DNA of 16,772 nt. It comes from DAOSVX01 sp964616495. Its GTDB lineage: Bacteria; Bacillota_I; Bacilli_A; RF39; UBA660. Below are positions 1 to 7,365 of the stretch, piece after piece. A model generated the notes under the pieces. The model saw only the letters and a program-made list of their open reading frames with translations, made no database searches and was not told the DNA's origin. The stretch is from contig CAZTRF010000020.1 of NCBI GenBank assembly GCA_964616495.1, forward strand, positions 1 to 16,772, in the 5' to 3' direction. The position numbers and the translations under genes were made by a program. Within the stretch, counting starts at the first letter, position 1. Each line of letters begins with the position of its first letter.

Positions 1-1042
1 TTATTTTAAAGGGTTTTACTCTATAATATTTTGTTCCCCATAATTTTGTCGGACCTGTAACAGGAATTAATCCCACAACTACAGAAAGATTTAAAATGGC
101 TTGTAACATAATACCAAATGAAAGTTCAAAAGCTAAATACTTGGCAAATAAATTATTGCTGTTTAAGGCTATTTTCAAACACAAATAGAATATTAAAAAA
201 AATAAACTGGTTACTATTAAAACTCCCAAAAATCCAAATTCTTCACTAATTATTGAAAATATAAAATCAGTTTGTGGTTCCGGTAAATAAAAATGTTTTT
301 GTCTAGATGAAAGAAACCCATATCCTAATAGTCCTCCTGGCCCAATAGCATATAAGCTCTGAATAATTTGAAACCCACTTCCCAAAGGGTCGGCCCAAGG
401 ATTTAGAAAAGATATGATTCTGACCATACGATAAGGAGCAATTATAATTAAACCAGTTATTCCTAAAAGACCGACAATAATTAATGTTACAAAAAACGAT
501 AATTTTGTTCTCGAAACAAATAGCATTATAAAAAGGGTTAAAACAATAACCATTCCTGAACCAAAGTCAGGTTCCAATAATATTAAAGAAAAAAATGCAA
601 AAATAATTAATAATATGGGCAAAAGACCATTTTTAAATTTTTTCATGTTGCGATCATTTTTACTTAAGTATTTGGCCACAAAAATAATAAGACCTATTTT
701 AGAGGCTTCGCTAGGTTGAATTCCGAATCCTCCAATTCCAAACCAACTTCTACTTCCATTTCTAACAATTCCTATACCTGGAACTAGGACAAGCCCTAAT
801 AATAAAAAGCAAATGAACAATATTACATTTGCTTTTTTAAAATATATTTTATAATCAATCTTAGAAATGGTAAACATTAACAATAATCCTATAGTAAAGA
901 AAATACTTTGAGATATTACATATTTATAGGGATTGTTAAATTTGTATTCTGCCCAAATATAACTAGATGAATAAATCATTATAATTCCAAAGATGGATAT
1001 AGTCACTATTAAAACAACTAATAATTTTGAAGTTTTTTTAAT
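1..1042 (-). CDS. ftsW: FtsW, septal peptidoglycan glycosyltransferase (SEDS family), 3' end missing
   Basis: SEDS-family membrane polymerase that works with a class B PBP (FtsI) to make septal peptidoglycan from lipid II. The frame is open from 1042 to the window edge (347 codons, about nine hydrophobic segments). It shows typical SEDS motifs: MIYSSS at the end of the first helix, RSWFGIGGFGIQPSEASK, LEPDFGSG, NPWADPLGSGFQ, GPGGLLGYG and PEPQTDFIFSIISEEFGFLG. No ATG, GTG or TTG start fits. A G-rich ribosome site (1055-1050) lies 7 nt before an ATT at 1042-1040, which gives an N-terminus (M)KKTSKLLVVLIVT. The first GTG (1006) would cut the first helix in half. The gene begins 25 nt after the mraY stop, so the two are probably co-transcribed. 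The last 16 or so codons (positions 1-50) do not look like FtsW: the near-invariant TLPFxSYGG segment expected after VTG is absent. RodA/SpoVE is the alternative name; the dcw context favours FtsW. Confidence 0.9.
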   Translation of the reverse strand, partial: MKKTSKLLVVLIVTISIFGIIMIYSSSYIWAEYKFNNPYKYVISQSIFFTIGLLLMFTISKIDYKIYFKKANVILFICFLLLGLVLVPGIGIVRNGSRSWFGIGGFGIQPSEASKIGLIIFVAKYLSKNDRNMKKFKNGLLPILLIIFAFFSLILLEPDFGSGMVIVLTLFIMLFVSRTKLSFFVTLIIVGLLGITGLIIIAPYRMVRIISFLNPWADPLGSGFQIIQSLYAIGPGGLLGYGFLSSRQKHFYLPEPQTDFIFSIISEEFGFLGVLIVTSLFFLIFYLCLKIALNSNNLFAKYLAFELSFGIMLQAILNLSVVVGLIPVTGPTKLWGTKYYRVKPFKI

Positions 1043-1067
1043 AAATATTCCCCCCTCTTATTTATTA

Positions 1068-2060
1068 TTAAATCCATACTCCATAAACAATAGCAATCAT
1101 TGCAAAAATCAATCCTACTATCCAAAAGAGCTTTACAATATCCTGCTCTTCCCACCCTAACTGTTCAAAATGATGATGAATTGGCGCCATTAAAAAGACC
1201 TTTTTATGAAATTTTCTAATAGCTATTATTTGAATAATCGAACTTAAAGCTTCAACTACAAATACCGCTCCAATAATGGCCAAAGACAATTCATGTCGTG
1301 TAAGAATAGCAATACTTGCTAATGCTCCTCCTAAAGCTAAAGCCCCAGTGTCTCCCATAAATACCTTAGCAGGATTAGTATTAAATACTAAAAATCCTAA
1401 AAGACTTCCCACTAATACAAAACAAAAAATAGCAACATCTTGATATCCTTCCATCCATATTGTATTCCAAGCTATTAGGCCGTATGCCATAAAAGCTATC
1501 AAACATAAACCGCCGCATAAACCATCAAGACCATCTGAAAGATTAACACCGTTAGTAGTACCCACTAGTAAAAATAAAATAAATAGTCCAAAGCCCCATT
1601 TTAAAGGAATAGTAATTCCTAAAGATGAAATAACAATTGTTGTAGAGCCTCCATTTTTCATAAAAATATAGAAAAATATTAATGCTATTAATGATTGAAC
1701 AAATAATTTTGTAACTATACTTAATCCCTTATTATTTTTAAATTTTATTTTAAGAATATCATCAACAAATCCTAATAAGGCATATGACAAAAATACAAAT
1801 AAAACAATAATTAAGTTTGAAGATATAGATATACTTCCTCTAAGATAAAGCAATAATAGCGTTATTAATGTTGGAATAATAAATATAAGTCCTCCGATAG
1901 TCGGCGTTCCTTGCTTTTTAAGATGCCTTTCACCAATAGTATGACTAACATTTTGACCAAATTTTAATTTTTTTAATAGTGGAATTAGAATTAATCCTGC
2001 AATAATTGCTAATATGAATCCTATCATAACAGCTAAAGCAGTTTTTGCTAAAATTAGCAT
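1068..2060 (-). CDS. mraY: MraY, phospho-N-acetylmuramoyl-pentapeptide transferase
   Basis: Integral membrane enzyme that transfers phospho-MurNAc-pentapeptide from UDP to undecaprenyl phosphate, giving lipid I. The 330-residue product has about ten hydrophobic helices and the family signatures: GTPTIGGLIF near the N-terminus, FVDDILK (the conserved Asp pair), NGVNLSDGLDGLCGG, FNTNPAKVFMGDTGALALGG, and MAPIHHHFEQLGWEE near the C-terminus. Length is usual (320-330). I chose the ATG at 2060 because GAGG (2072-2069) lies 8 nt upstream. An in-frame GTG at 2069 overlaps that ribosome site and is unlikely. The gene lies 83 nt downstream of the stop of the interrupted PBP2 and 25 nt ahead of ftsW. 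murD, often found between mraY and ftsW, is absent here. Confidence 0.97.
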   Translation of the reverse strand: MLILAKTALAVMIGFILAIIAGLILIPLLKKLKFGQNVSHTIGERHLKKQGTPTIGGLIFIIPTLITLLLLYLRGSISISSNLIIVLFVFLSYALLGFVDDILKIKFKNNKGLSIVTKLFVQSLIALIFFYIFMKNGGSTTIVISSLGITIPLKWGFGLFILFLLVGTTNGVNLSDGLDGLCGGLCLIAFMAYGLIAWNTIWMEGYQDVAIFCFVLVGSLLGFLVFNTNPAKVFMGDTGALALGGALASIAILTRHELSLAIIGAVFVVEALSSIIQIIAIRKFHKKVFLMAPIHHHFEQLGWEEQDIVKLFWIVGLIFAMIAIVYGVWI

Positions 2061-2081
2061 TAAAAACACCTCACATTGATA

Positions 2082-2087
2082 ATTATA
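2082..2087 (-). promoter_or_regulatory. Probable -10 of a mraY-ftsW promoter
   Basis: A perfect TATAAT (2087-2082) sits 21 nt before the mraY start, in the gap after PBP2. The -35 at the right distance is weak, and a TTGCCA lies too far upstream (25-nt spacer). Initiation about 7 nt downstream would leave a short leader that still contains the ribosome site. A local promoter would let mraY and ftsW be expressed despite the element and terminator inserted upstream in PBP2. Confidence 0.45.
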
Positions 2088-2216
2088 CTACATTAATCAT
2101 TATTTAACTGGTTGGCAAGCATTAATTTGACATTTTGTTTACATTATCCCAGCATTATTTTTATAATTCCGTTTTCTTTTACTTTTGTTCCTTCTCGGGG
2201 GGATTGAAAAATAATG

Positions 2217-2226
2217 NNNNNNNNNN
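2217..2226. other. Assembly gap (10 Ns) inside the PBP2 PASTA domain
   Basis: Ten ambiguous bases interrupt the PASTA-like domain. The reading frame continues on both sides (KLLKN before, IIFQSPREGTK after), but a PASTA domain normally has about 15-20 residues between these elements. The true missing length is therefore probably larger than 10, and the Ns are likely a placeholder. Confidence 0.8.
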
Positions 2227-3137
2227 AGTTTTTTAATAATTTTTGAGCTTCCTTTTTTTCAAATCCTATTACATTAGGCATTTCATAGTATTTCTGATCT
2301 AACCATAAGTATTCCTTATTCATTCCCTCTTTATTTTCTTTAATATTTAAAATACTAATTGCATCTGTAAAAATACTTTTAGCAACTGGCGCTGAAACAG
2401 TTCCCCCATATTGAGTTACACCTTTAGGATTATCGACAGCTACATACAACACTATTTTAGGATCGTCCGCCGGCATGAAACCAATAAAAGATAAAATATA
2501 GTTGCCAATCATATATCTCCCGTTTTCTACTTTTTGGGCAGTACCGGTTTTACCTCCCACTCGATAATTTTCAATATAGGCATTTCGCCCAGTACCATTA
2601 GCTACTACACTTTCTAAAGTATACCTAACTAACGAAGAAGTTTCATCACTAATGACTTTTTTATTTAATTTAGGCTTTATTTCTTTAATAATCATATTAG
2701 TCTCTGGTTCACTAAAACTTTTTACAATGTAAGGAGTATATAAATTACCATTATTAACAATTGCTGAAACGGCTCTAACTTGTTGAATGGGAGTAACACT
2801 AATTCCTTGTCCAAATGCAGTAGTGGCTAACTCTAAATCATTAACTTTTGATAAGGGAAATAAAATACCATTAGTTTCACCGTTCAAGTCAACACCAGTT
2901 TTTTTACCAAATCCAAATTCATCAATATATCTAAATAATGTTTCTTTTCCCAGCTTTAATCCTAAATTAACAAATCCAGGATTACATGAATTTTCGGCAA
3001 CTTCTAAATATGTTTGGAGCCCATGTCCCCCATGGCGCCAGCAATGTAGAGTAGCTCCCCCCACTTTTATGCTTCCTGAATCATAATATTTATCTTCAAA
3101 AATATTGACAACTTTTTCTTCAATTGAAGTGGCTATA

Positions 3138-3161
3138 GTTACTATTTTGAACGTACCTACC
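3138..3161 (-). other. Attachment site (3' PBP2 junction, attR-like)
   Basis: Hybrid site at the left end of the element. On the plus strand the chromosomal half GTTACTATT (3138-3146) is followed by the core TT (3147-3148) and the element half GAACGTACC (3149-3157). It aligns without gaps to the site at 7400-7423, and the identical central TT falls at the same position in the Lys codon of the PBP active-site motif. The element arm continues as an imperfect inverted copy of the arm at the other end (GGTTTAGTAA-like outer part, 3161-3170). Confidence 0.85.
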
Positions 3162-3179
3162 ATTTAGTAACAAACCAAA

Positions 3180-3208
3180 TAAAAAAGGAATACATTTGTT
3201 ATATTCCT
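3180..3208 (-). terminator. Rho-independent terminator closing the element's cargo operon
   Basis: On the minus strand AGGAATA (3208-3202) pairs with TATTCCT (3192-3186) around a 9-nt loop and runs straight into T6 (3186-3181). The stop codon of the ArsC-like gene lies in the loop. It stops cargo transcription about 30 nt before the attachment core, shielding the PBP2 3' half from read-through. Confidence 0.75.
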
Positions 3209-3552
3209 AAACTATTATTCCATTCTTTTTCTTTAAATCCTATTAAAACTGTATCATCTAATTCTAATAATGGTCTTTTTACAAGCATACCATCACTACT
3301 TAAAATTTGTATTTTTTCTTCATATGACATAGTTTGAATTTTGTCTTTGAGTTTTAATTCTCTATATTTTAATCCACTGGTATTGAAAAATCTATTAATG
3401 TCTTTTCCAGATTTTTGAATTAATCTATGTAATTCTTTTTGATTTAATCTTTCTTCAACAATATTTCTAGTTTCAAAAGCAATTTTTTTTGAAACTAAAT
3501 AATTTTTTGCTTTCTGACATGTACTACACTTAGGATATTCAATTAACAACAT
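3199..3552 (-). CDS. ArsC/Spx-family thioredoxin-fold protein (YusI-like)
   Basis: Small (117 residues) thioredoxin-fold protein of the arsenate reductase/Spx family. It opens with a beta strand leading to a C-S-T-C pair (C9, C12) that caps the first helix. It has the family segments TSGLKYREL and SSDGMLVKRPLL, the latter with the Arg-Pro that in this family lines the active or binding site. Length matches YusI/ArsC-like proteins (about 118) better than Spx (about 131). The family includes glutathione- or thioredoxin-linked arsenate reductases, and Spx, a thiol-stress regulator binding the RNA polymerase alpha subunit. Which applies here cannot be decided by eye. The ATG at 3552 has GGAAGG upstream. 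It is the last gene of the cargo operon, 23 nt after the rubredoxin fusion gene, and its stop lies in the terminator loop. Redox neighbours favour a role in thiol or oxidative stress. Confidence 0.85.
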   Translation of the reverse strand: MLLIEYPKCSTCQKAKNYLVSKKIAFETRNIVEERLNQKELHRLIQKSGKDINRFFNTSGLKYRELKLKDKIQTMSYEEKIQILSSDGMLVKRPLLELDDTVLIGFKEKEWNNSLGI

Positions 3553-3575
3553 ATTTTTAATCCTTCCAAATAAAA

Positions 3576-4223
3576 TTAATCTTCAACTAATTCAAAATAT
3601 TCTTTACCAACACCACATATAGGACACTTAAAATCATCAGGTAATTCATCAGCTTCGTGGATATATCCACATATCTTACACTTCCATTTTTTTGTTTTTT
3701 TGTTATTATTTTGTTCAGCAACATGTTTTTCTTCATATGTAGGAGCATTTTTTGGAGATGCTCCTTTTAATTGTTCATGATAATATTTATATGTCATAGG
3801 ATTTTCATTATTATAATCATCCGCATTTTTAACTTCTGCTAAAAACACAGTATGAGTTTCAGTTTCCATTATATCAACTACTTGGCATATCATGTATCCA
3901 CAAGAATCCTCTATAACTGGAATTTCATCTTCTTCTTTAAATTTTACATCTGAAAATTTATCAGTATATTTGCTTGATTTAAATCCAAAGGTTCCTATTA
4001 TTTTTGGATCAGATGTTTCTTTTAATATTGAAACTCCAAACTTTTTATTTTCTTTAATAACTTTATTAGTATAATTATCATGGTTTACACTAACTGCTAT
4101 GGTACAAGGATTTGAGGTAACTTGCATAATACTATTAGCAATGCAACCAACGTTTTTATCGTTTTCTTTACTCGTTACAACGTATACGCCATAAGATAAA
4201 TTTCTTAAAACTTTCTTATCCAT
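3576..4223 (-). CDS. Flavin reductase-rubredoxin fusion (high-molecular-weight rubredoxin)
   Basis: 215-residue two-domain electron carrier. Residues 1 to about 150 form an FMN-binding split-barrel flavin reductase domain (LSYGVYVVTSKENDKNVGC, NSIMQVTSNPCTIAVSV, FGFKSSKYTDKF). After a Lys/Asn-rich linker (about 165-178), residues 179-215 form a rubredoxin domain with all four iron ligands, C182-x2-C185 and C200-x2-C203 (CKICGY and CPICGVG). Proteins of this architecture (Hrb of acetogens) pass electrons from NAD(P)H through FMN and Fe to diiron flavoproteins that reduce oxygen or nitric oxide. Reduced rubredoxin also feeds superoxide reductase, and a superoxide reductase gene lies two genes upstream in the same cassette. 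The start at 4223 is 2 nt after the stop of the dehydrogenase gene, whose last codons contain the AAGGAG ribosome site, so the two are translationally coupled. Confidence 0.92.
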   Translation of the reverse strand: MDKKVLRNLSYGVYVVTSKENDKNVGCIANSIMQVTSNPCTIAVSVNHDNYTNKVIKENKKFGVSILKETSDPKIIGTFGFKSSKYTDKFSDVKFKEEDEIPVIEDSCGYMICQVVDIMETETHTVFLAEVKNADDYNNENPMTYKYYHEQLKGASPKNAPTYEEKHVAEQNNNKKTKKWKCKICGYIHEADELPDDFKCPICGVGKEYFELVED

Positions 4224-4225
4224 AC

Positions 4226-4969
4226 TTAACTCCTTGCCGCTCCATCTACTGACAAAATAACTCCTGTTATATAACTTGCCATATCACTTGCTAAAAATAA
4301 AAATGCATTTGCTATATCTTCTGGTTTACCAATTCTTCCTAATGGAATTCCTTTAATAATTGGCTCAATTACACTATCAGGAACATCTTTCATCATATCA
4401 GTTAATGTTACCCCAGGTGCTACAGCATTAACTCTTATATTATCTTTACCTAATTCTCTTGCAAGTGATTTCGTAAGACCATTTACTGCAAATTTACTAG
4501 CTGGATAACCACATCCTGAAGGTTGACCATATATACTTACCATTGATGAAGTGTTTAATATTACACCACCACCATTTTCTTTCATGTATTCTACAACGGC
4601 ACGAGAACAATTAAAAACAGCATTTACGTTTAAATTTATTATTTTCTTAAAATCTTCCTCCTTATAATCATAAATCTTATCCATTGCACTCATTCCAGCA
4701 TTATTAACTAAAATGTCTATTTTTCCGTATTTTTCATTAATTTCTTCAAACGTTTTTTTAACAGAAGATAAGTCCTCTAAATTAGGCCAAGCGCCTTCTA
4801 CTTCATAATTTTCATTTATGCTTTTAAGTTCACTAATAGCTTTATCTACGCTTTCTTTTCTTGAACCTAAAAGTATTACTTTAGCTCCATTTTCTAAAAA
4901 TTTTTTTACTGTAGCAAATCCAATACCACGAGTACCACCTGTTACTACAGCAACTTTTCCATCTAACAT
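4226..4969 (-). CDS. Short-chain dehydrogenase/reductase (FabG/BaiA-like)
   Basis: 247-residue classical SDR oxidoreductase. Motifs seen: T10-G-G-x-R-G-I-G17 (nucleotide-binding glycines), N89-N-A-G92, and the tetrad N114, S142, Y155 and K159 (GYPASK). The C-terminus LASDMASYITGVILSVDGA is typical of FabG-like enzymes. An Arg (R37) after the second strand suggests NADP(H), by family knowledge. The family reduces 3-oxoacyl-ACP, sugars, or hydroxysteroids. The N-terminal TGGTRGIGFA, VAPGV and the C-terminus recall bacterial BaiA-type 3-hydroxysteroid dehydrogenases, but by memory only and without an alignment. GGAGG precedes the ATG at 4969 by 6 nt. It lies 49 nt downstream of the superoxide reductase gene and is coupled to the flavin reductase-rubredoxin gene. 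The usual Asp near residue 63 appears as Asn (WPNLEDL). Confidence 0.88.
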   Translation of the reverse strand: MLDGKVAVVTGGTRGIGFATVKKFLENGAKVILLGSRKESVDKAISELKSINENYEVEGAWPNLEDLSSVKKTFEEINEKYGKIDILVNNAGMSAMDKIYDYKEEDFKKIINLNVNAVFNCSRAVVEYMKENGGGVILNTSSMVSIYGQPSGCGYPASKFAVNGLTKSLARELGKDNIRVNAVAPGVTLTDMMKDVPDSVIEPIIKGIPLGRIGKPEDIANAFLFLASDMASYITGVILSVDGAARS

Positions 4970-5018
4970 ATTATTCCTCCTTAATAAATACTAATTATAA
5001 TATTATATATTTTTTTAT

Positions 5019-5384
5019 CTATTCAATTTCTTTTGCCCATAAAGAATGCTTATTACAATATGAATATATTATTGCTCCTTTTACATATTTAAATGTAGCA
5101 ATTGGCTCATCACCAGGAGCAAAATAAACTATTTGCTCATTTTTATCATATATGTAACTAACCCATTCTATATAGTGGTCTTCATCCATAACGTGATTAA
5201 CTCTTACATTAATATTTTCACCATCTATTTGATATTCTGGTACATGTTTTTCAAATGAAGCTTCTACACTATTAGGTTTTACATTCTCCATTGTTTCACC
5301 ACAGCATAAAATTCCGCAGTTATTACAATTACAATCTCTTAACACTTTTACAAGTGCTCCACACTTATTACACCTTTTTAACAT
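5019..5384 (-). CDS. dfx: Superoxide reductase (desulfoferrodoxin type, class I)
   Basis: 121-residue iron protein that reduces superoxide to hydrogen peroxide without making oxygen, a defence typical of anaerobes. The N-terminal desulforedoxin domain has C5-x2-C8 and C27-C28 (center I), plus extra Cys at 18, 20 and 23. The catalytic center II ligands are all present: H47 (in EKHVP, with the conserved Glu and Lys), H64 and H70 (NHVMDEDHYIEW), C110 and H113 (YCNKHSLW). I chose the ATG at 5384 because GGAGG lies 6 nt upstream; an in-frame upstream start at 5414 would extend the protein by ten residues through the -10 region. It is the first cargo gene after the recombinase and has its own likely promoter. 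Rubredoxin, encoded two genes downstream, is the usual electron donor. Confidence 0.95.
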   Translation of the reverse strand: MLKRCNKCGALVKVLRDCNCNNCGILCCGETMENVKPNSVEASFEKHVPEYQIDGENINVRVNHVMDEDHYIEWVSYIYDKNEQIVYFAPGDEPIATFKYVKGAIIYSYCNKHSLWAKEIE

Positions 5385-5405
5385 ATCTTTCCTCCTTATA
5401 AATAT

Positions 5406-5411
5406 ATTATA
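5406..5411 (-). promoter_or_regulatory. Likely -10 of the superoxide reductase/cargo promoter
   Basis: TATAAT at 5411-5406 lies in the 61 nt between the recombinase stop and the superoxide reductase start. The -35 region (TTACTT near 5435) is weak. It would allow cargo expression independently of the recombinase. The stretch from 5411 to 5396 is a rough palindrome (TATAATATATTTATAA) that loosely resembles a PerR/Fur-type box, but in DNA this AT-rich that is weak evidence. Confidence 0.45.
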
Positions 5412-5445
5412 CAATAATTTAAATAAAAAAAGTAAAAAAATAAGA

Positions 5446-7176
5446 TTATATAGTTTTTAAATAAACATTGTACGTAAATCTATTAGGATTATCTATTATT
5501 CTCTTAACTTCAATAGTGTCACAAGTTTGATTTTCTAGATAAAGAATATCATCATCAGTAGCACCATTAATATGTATTGCACCTTTAGCTTTTGCTTTTT
5601 CTTCTCCTAATAAATCTAAATATATATCAAGTTTAATGCTATATCTATCTCCATCTATTTTAGATATTATTATCTCATCAACAAATTTTCTGATAAATTC
5701 GTTTAATGAACCACCATTAATTTCTTCTTCAATTAATTTTGTCATTCTATCAAGATTATCATGACTATTATTTAATTGTTCGATTTGCTTAATTATCATT
5801 GTTTTCTTTACATTAAAACTATTAATTTCTTGATCATACTTTTCAAATTGCATCTTAAGAGAATCTTTACTTATATCACCATTAAAAACTAAATCAAGAG
5901 TCATAGATTTCTTTTCTTCAATGATTTTTATGTTAGTATTAAGCAATTCTAACTCTTTATAATAGTGATCGTTTCTATCTATATTTTCATATAATTTTAG
6001 CATATTATCAATAATACTTTTCTTTTGTGGAATGATATTATTCATTATAGATGATATGATATTATATAAGTCTGTTTCCGCAATAATTGGAGATTCGCAT
6101 GCTGCCAATCTATGTTGTAAATACATACTACAACTCCATGTGGGTCTATTCTTATTTTTACTGCCATGTGACCTTTGAAAATTAGTATTATGCTCCTTGC
6201 AATATATTTTAGAACTAAAAGCATATTTTAAACCACCAGACCAATAATTATTACTTTCATATCCTTTAGTGCGTGATTTTAATATTTTGTTTGCTTGGTC
6301 CCAAAGTTCCTCAGATATAATTGCTGGAATGCTTCCATCTTTACATTTATATAATACTTGTTCATCTAAACTATTTTTCTTTCTTCTTTTTGTTCTATAA
6401 TCAAGTATTTCATAAGTTTTTGCACGATAATATCCTTTGTATTTAGGATTTTCTATCATACGTTTTAAAGAATCTTTATCATATAGTTTTCCTTTTTTAT
6501 TAAGATATCCTAACTCTGATAATTTCTTTGATAATTTATGAAAACCATATTTTCCACTTGCATACAATTCAAACAATACTTTTATAAATTTAGCTTCGTT
6601 TTCGACTATTACTAATTTACAATTATCTTTTTTATATCCCGTGATATTTGAACTGCCTAACACATGTCCATTTTCAATCGCTTGCCTATGTCCAAACTTT
6701 ACTCTTGCAGATAACTTTCTTGATTCATCTTGAGCTAAATTAAACATTATATTTAAAATTAATTCAGAATTAGAATCAAATGTATTCAAATTTTGATTTT
6801 CAAAAAATACACCTACTCCAGAATCTTTTAACTCTCTTATATAATGAATACTATCTTCTAAATCACGAGCAAATCTTGATACTTCTTTTGTAATTATTAA
6901 ATCAAATTTTTTGTTTTTTGCGTCATGTATCATTTTTTTAAAACTTGATCTAACATCAACTCTAACTCCTGTTTTACCTTCTTCAATATATCCACCAGAA
7001 AATATCCATTTTGGTTTTGATTTAATATAGTTTTCATAATATTCTAATTGATTATCTAGTGAATTTAATTGAACATCAGAATCCGTTGAAACTCTTGCAT
7101 AATAGCATACTCGAAGAGGAAGATTATAAATTTTTTCTCCAAGCATTATTGATTTTAATATTTCATCATAATTCAT
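5446..7176 (-). CDS. Large serine recombinase (integrase of the element)
   Basis: 576-residue site-specific recombinase of the TnpX/phiC31 type, which cuts both partners at a central dinucleotide through a Ser-DNA linkage. The catalytic N-terminal domain (about 20-165) has Y-A-R-V-S with nucleophile S30, and E-V-S-R-F-A-R-D (98-105) with the conserved Arg pair. A recombinase domain follows (about 175-300, including ENPKYKGYYRAK). A zinc-ribbon segment has C326, H329, C349 and C360. A long charged coiled-coil region (about 385-475) is the kind that controls directionality in this family. The ATG at 7176 is preceded by AGAGGAG. It reads toward the cargo and lies about 230 nt from the attachment core at 7409-7410. 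The protein looks complete, so it is probably able to integrate the element and, with a directionality factor, excise it. Confidence 0.97.
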   Translation of the reverse strand: MNYDEILKSIMLGEKIYNLPLRVCYYARVSTDSDVQLNSLDNQLEYYENYIKSKPKWIFSGGYIEEGKTGVRVDVRSSFKKMIHDAKNKKFDLIITKEVSRFARDLEDSIHYIRELKDSGVGVFFENQNLNTFDSNSELILNIMFNLAQDESRKLSARVKFGHRQAIENGHVLGSSNITGYKKDNCKLVIVENEAKFIKVLFELYASGKYGFHKLSKKLSELGYLNKKGKLYDKDSLKRMIENPKYKGYYRAKTYEILDYRTKRRKKNSLDEQVLYKCKDGSIPAIISEELWDQANKILKSRTKGYESNNYWSGGLKYAFSSKIYCKEHNTNFQRSHGSKNKNRPTWSCSMYLQHRLAACESPIIAETDLYNIISSIMNNIIPQKKSIIDNMLKLYENIDRNDHYYKELELLNTNIKIIEEKKSMTLDLVFNGDISKDSLKMQFEKYDQEINSFNVKKTMIIKQIEQLNNSHDNLDRMTKLIEEEINGGSLNEFIRKFVDEIIISKIDGDRYSIKLDIYLDLLGEEKAKAKGAIHINGATDDDILYLENQTCDTIEVKRIIDNPNRFTYNVYLKTI

Positions 7177-7195
7177 AATACTACTCCTCTCATAA

Positions 7196-7342
7196 TTAAT
7201 AAGTGTTTTGTAGTGCTCTAAGATTTTTCAATAATTTATCATTTACTTTTGAAAAAGTATTTTCATCTATTACATTTTTTCTATATAAATTAGTGTTAAT
7301 TATTATTTGTATTTGAAGTTCAAAGATTTTATTATTTATCAA
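7196..7342 (-). CDS. Small protein (48 residues) upstream of the recombinase
   Basis: Short frame starting with TTG (7342-7340), preceded by a strong ribosome site GGTGAT (7353-7348) with a 5-nt spacer, and ending at TAA 7198-7196, 19 nt before the recombinase ATG. The product begins MINNKIFELQIQIIINTNL and ends RALQNTY. It is charged and probably helical, with a segment LYRKNVIDENTFSKVNDKLL that resembles the short helical-hairpin (SHOCT-like) pattern of small proteins. Its place between the attachment site and the recombinase, in the same transcript, suggests an accessory to recombination, possibly the excision (directionality) factor. That function is inference from position only. The intact frame, good ribosome site and codon use argue that it is real. 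Confidence 0.65.
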   Translation of the reverse strand: MINNKIFELQIQIIINTNLYRKNVIDENTFSKVNDKLLKNLRALQNTY

Positions 7343-7365
7343 TTATCATCACCAATAAATAATAT

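Larger units (their letters stand above)
2144..3163 (-). pseudogene. PBP2 (SpoVD/FtsI-like class B PBP), 3' part, separated by a mobile element
   Basis: C-terminal part of a penicillin-binding transpeptidase whose N-terminal part is at 7366-8289. Chromosomal coding sequence runs from the Lys codon of SxxK (3148-3146) to the stop at 2144. The first five codons (3163-3149), including the ATG, come from the element arm. Visible motifs are S-C-N (residues 59-61 of this frame, the SxN motif, with the SCNP context usual for SpoVD), GFGKKTGVDL, FGQGISVTPIQ and K-T-G-T (205-208), followed by one C-terminal PASTA-like domain (MPNVIGFEKKEA...). The catalytic Ser codon is missing here (Gly instead), and no ribosome site precedes the ATG, so this half is probably silent while the element is in place. 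No stop or frameshift is seen, but ten Ns (2217-2226) fall inside the PASTA region. Rejoined to the 5' half it would give a protein of about 630 residues. Confidence 0.9.

Noticed and set aside
2787..3086. Plus-strand open frame of 99 codons
   Set aside because: It is opposite the PBP2 transpeptidase region, has no ribosome site and no recognisable domain; a shadow of the real gene.
5396..5411. PerR/Fur-type operator ahead of superoxide reductase
   Set aside because: Only a rough palindrome in DNA that is nearly all A/T and coincident with the -10 box; not strong enough to call.
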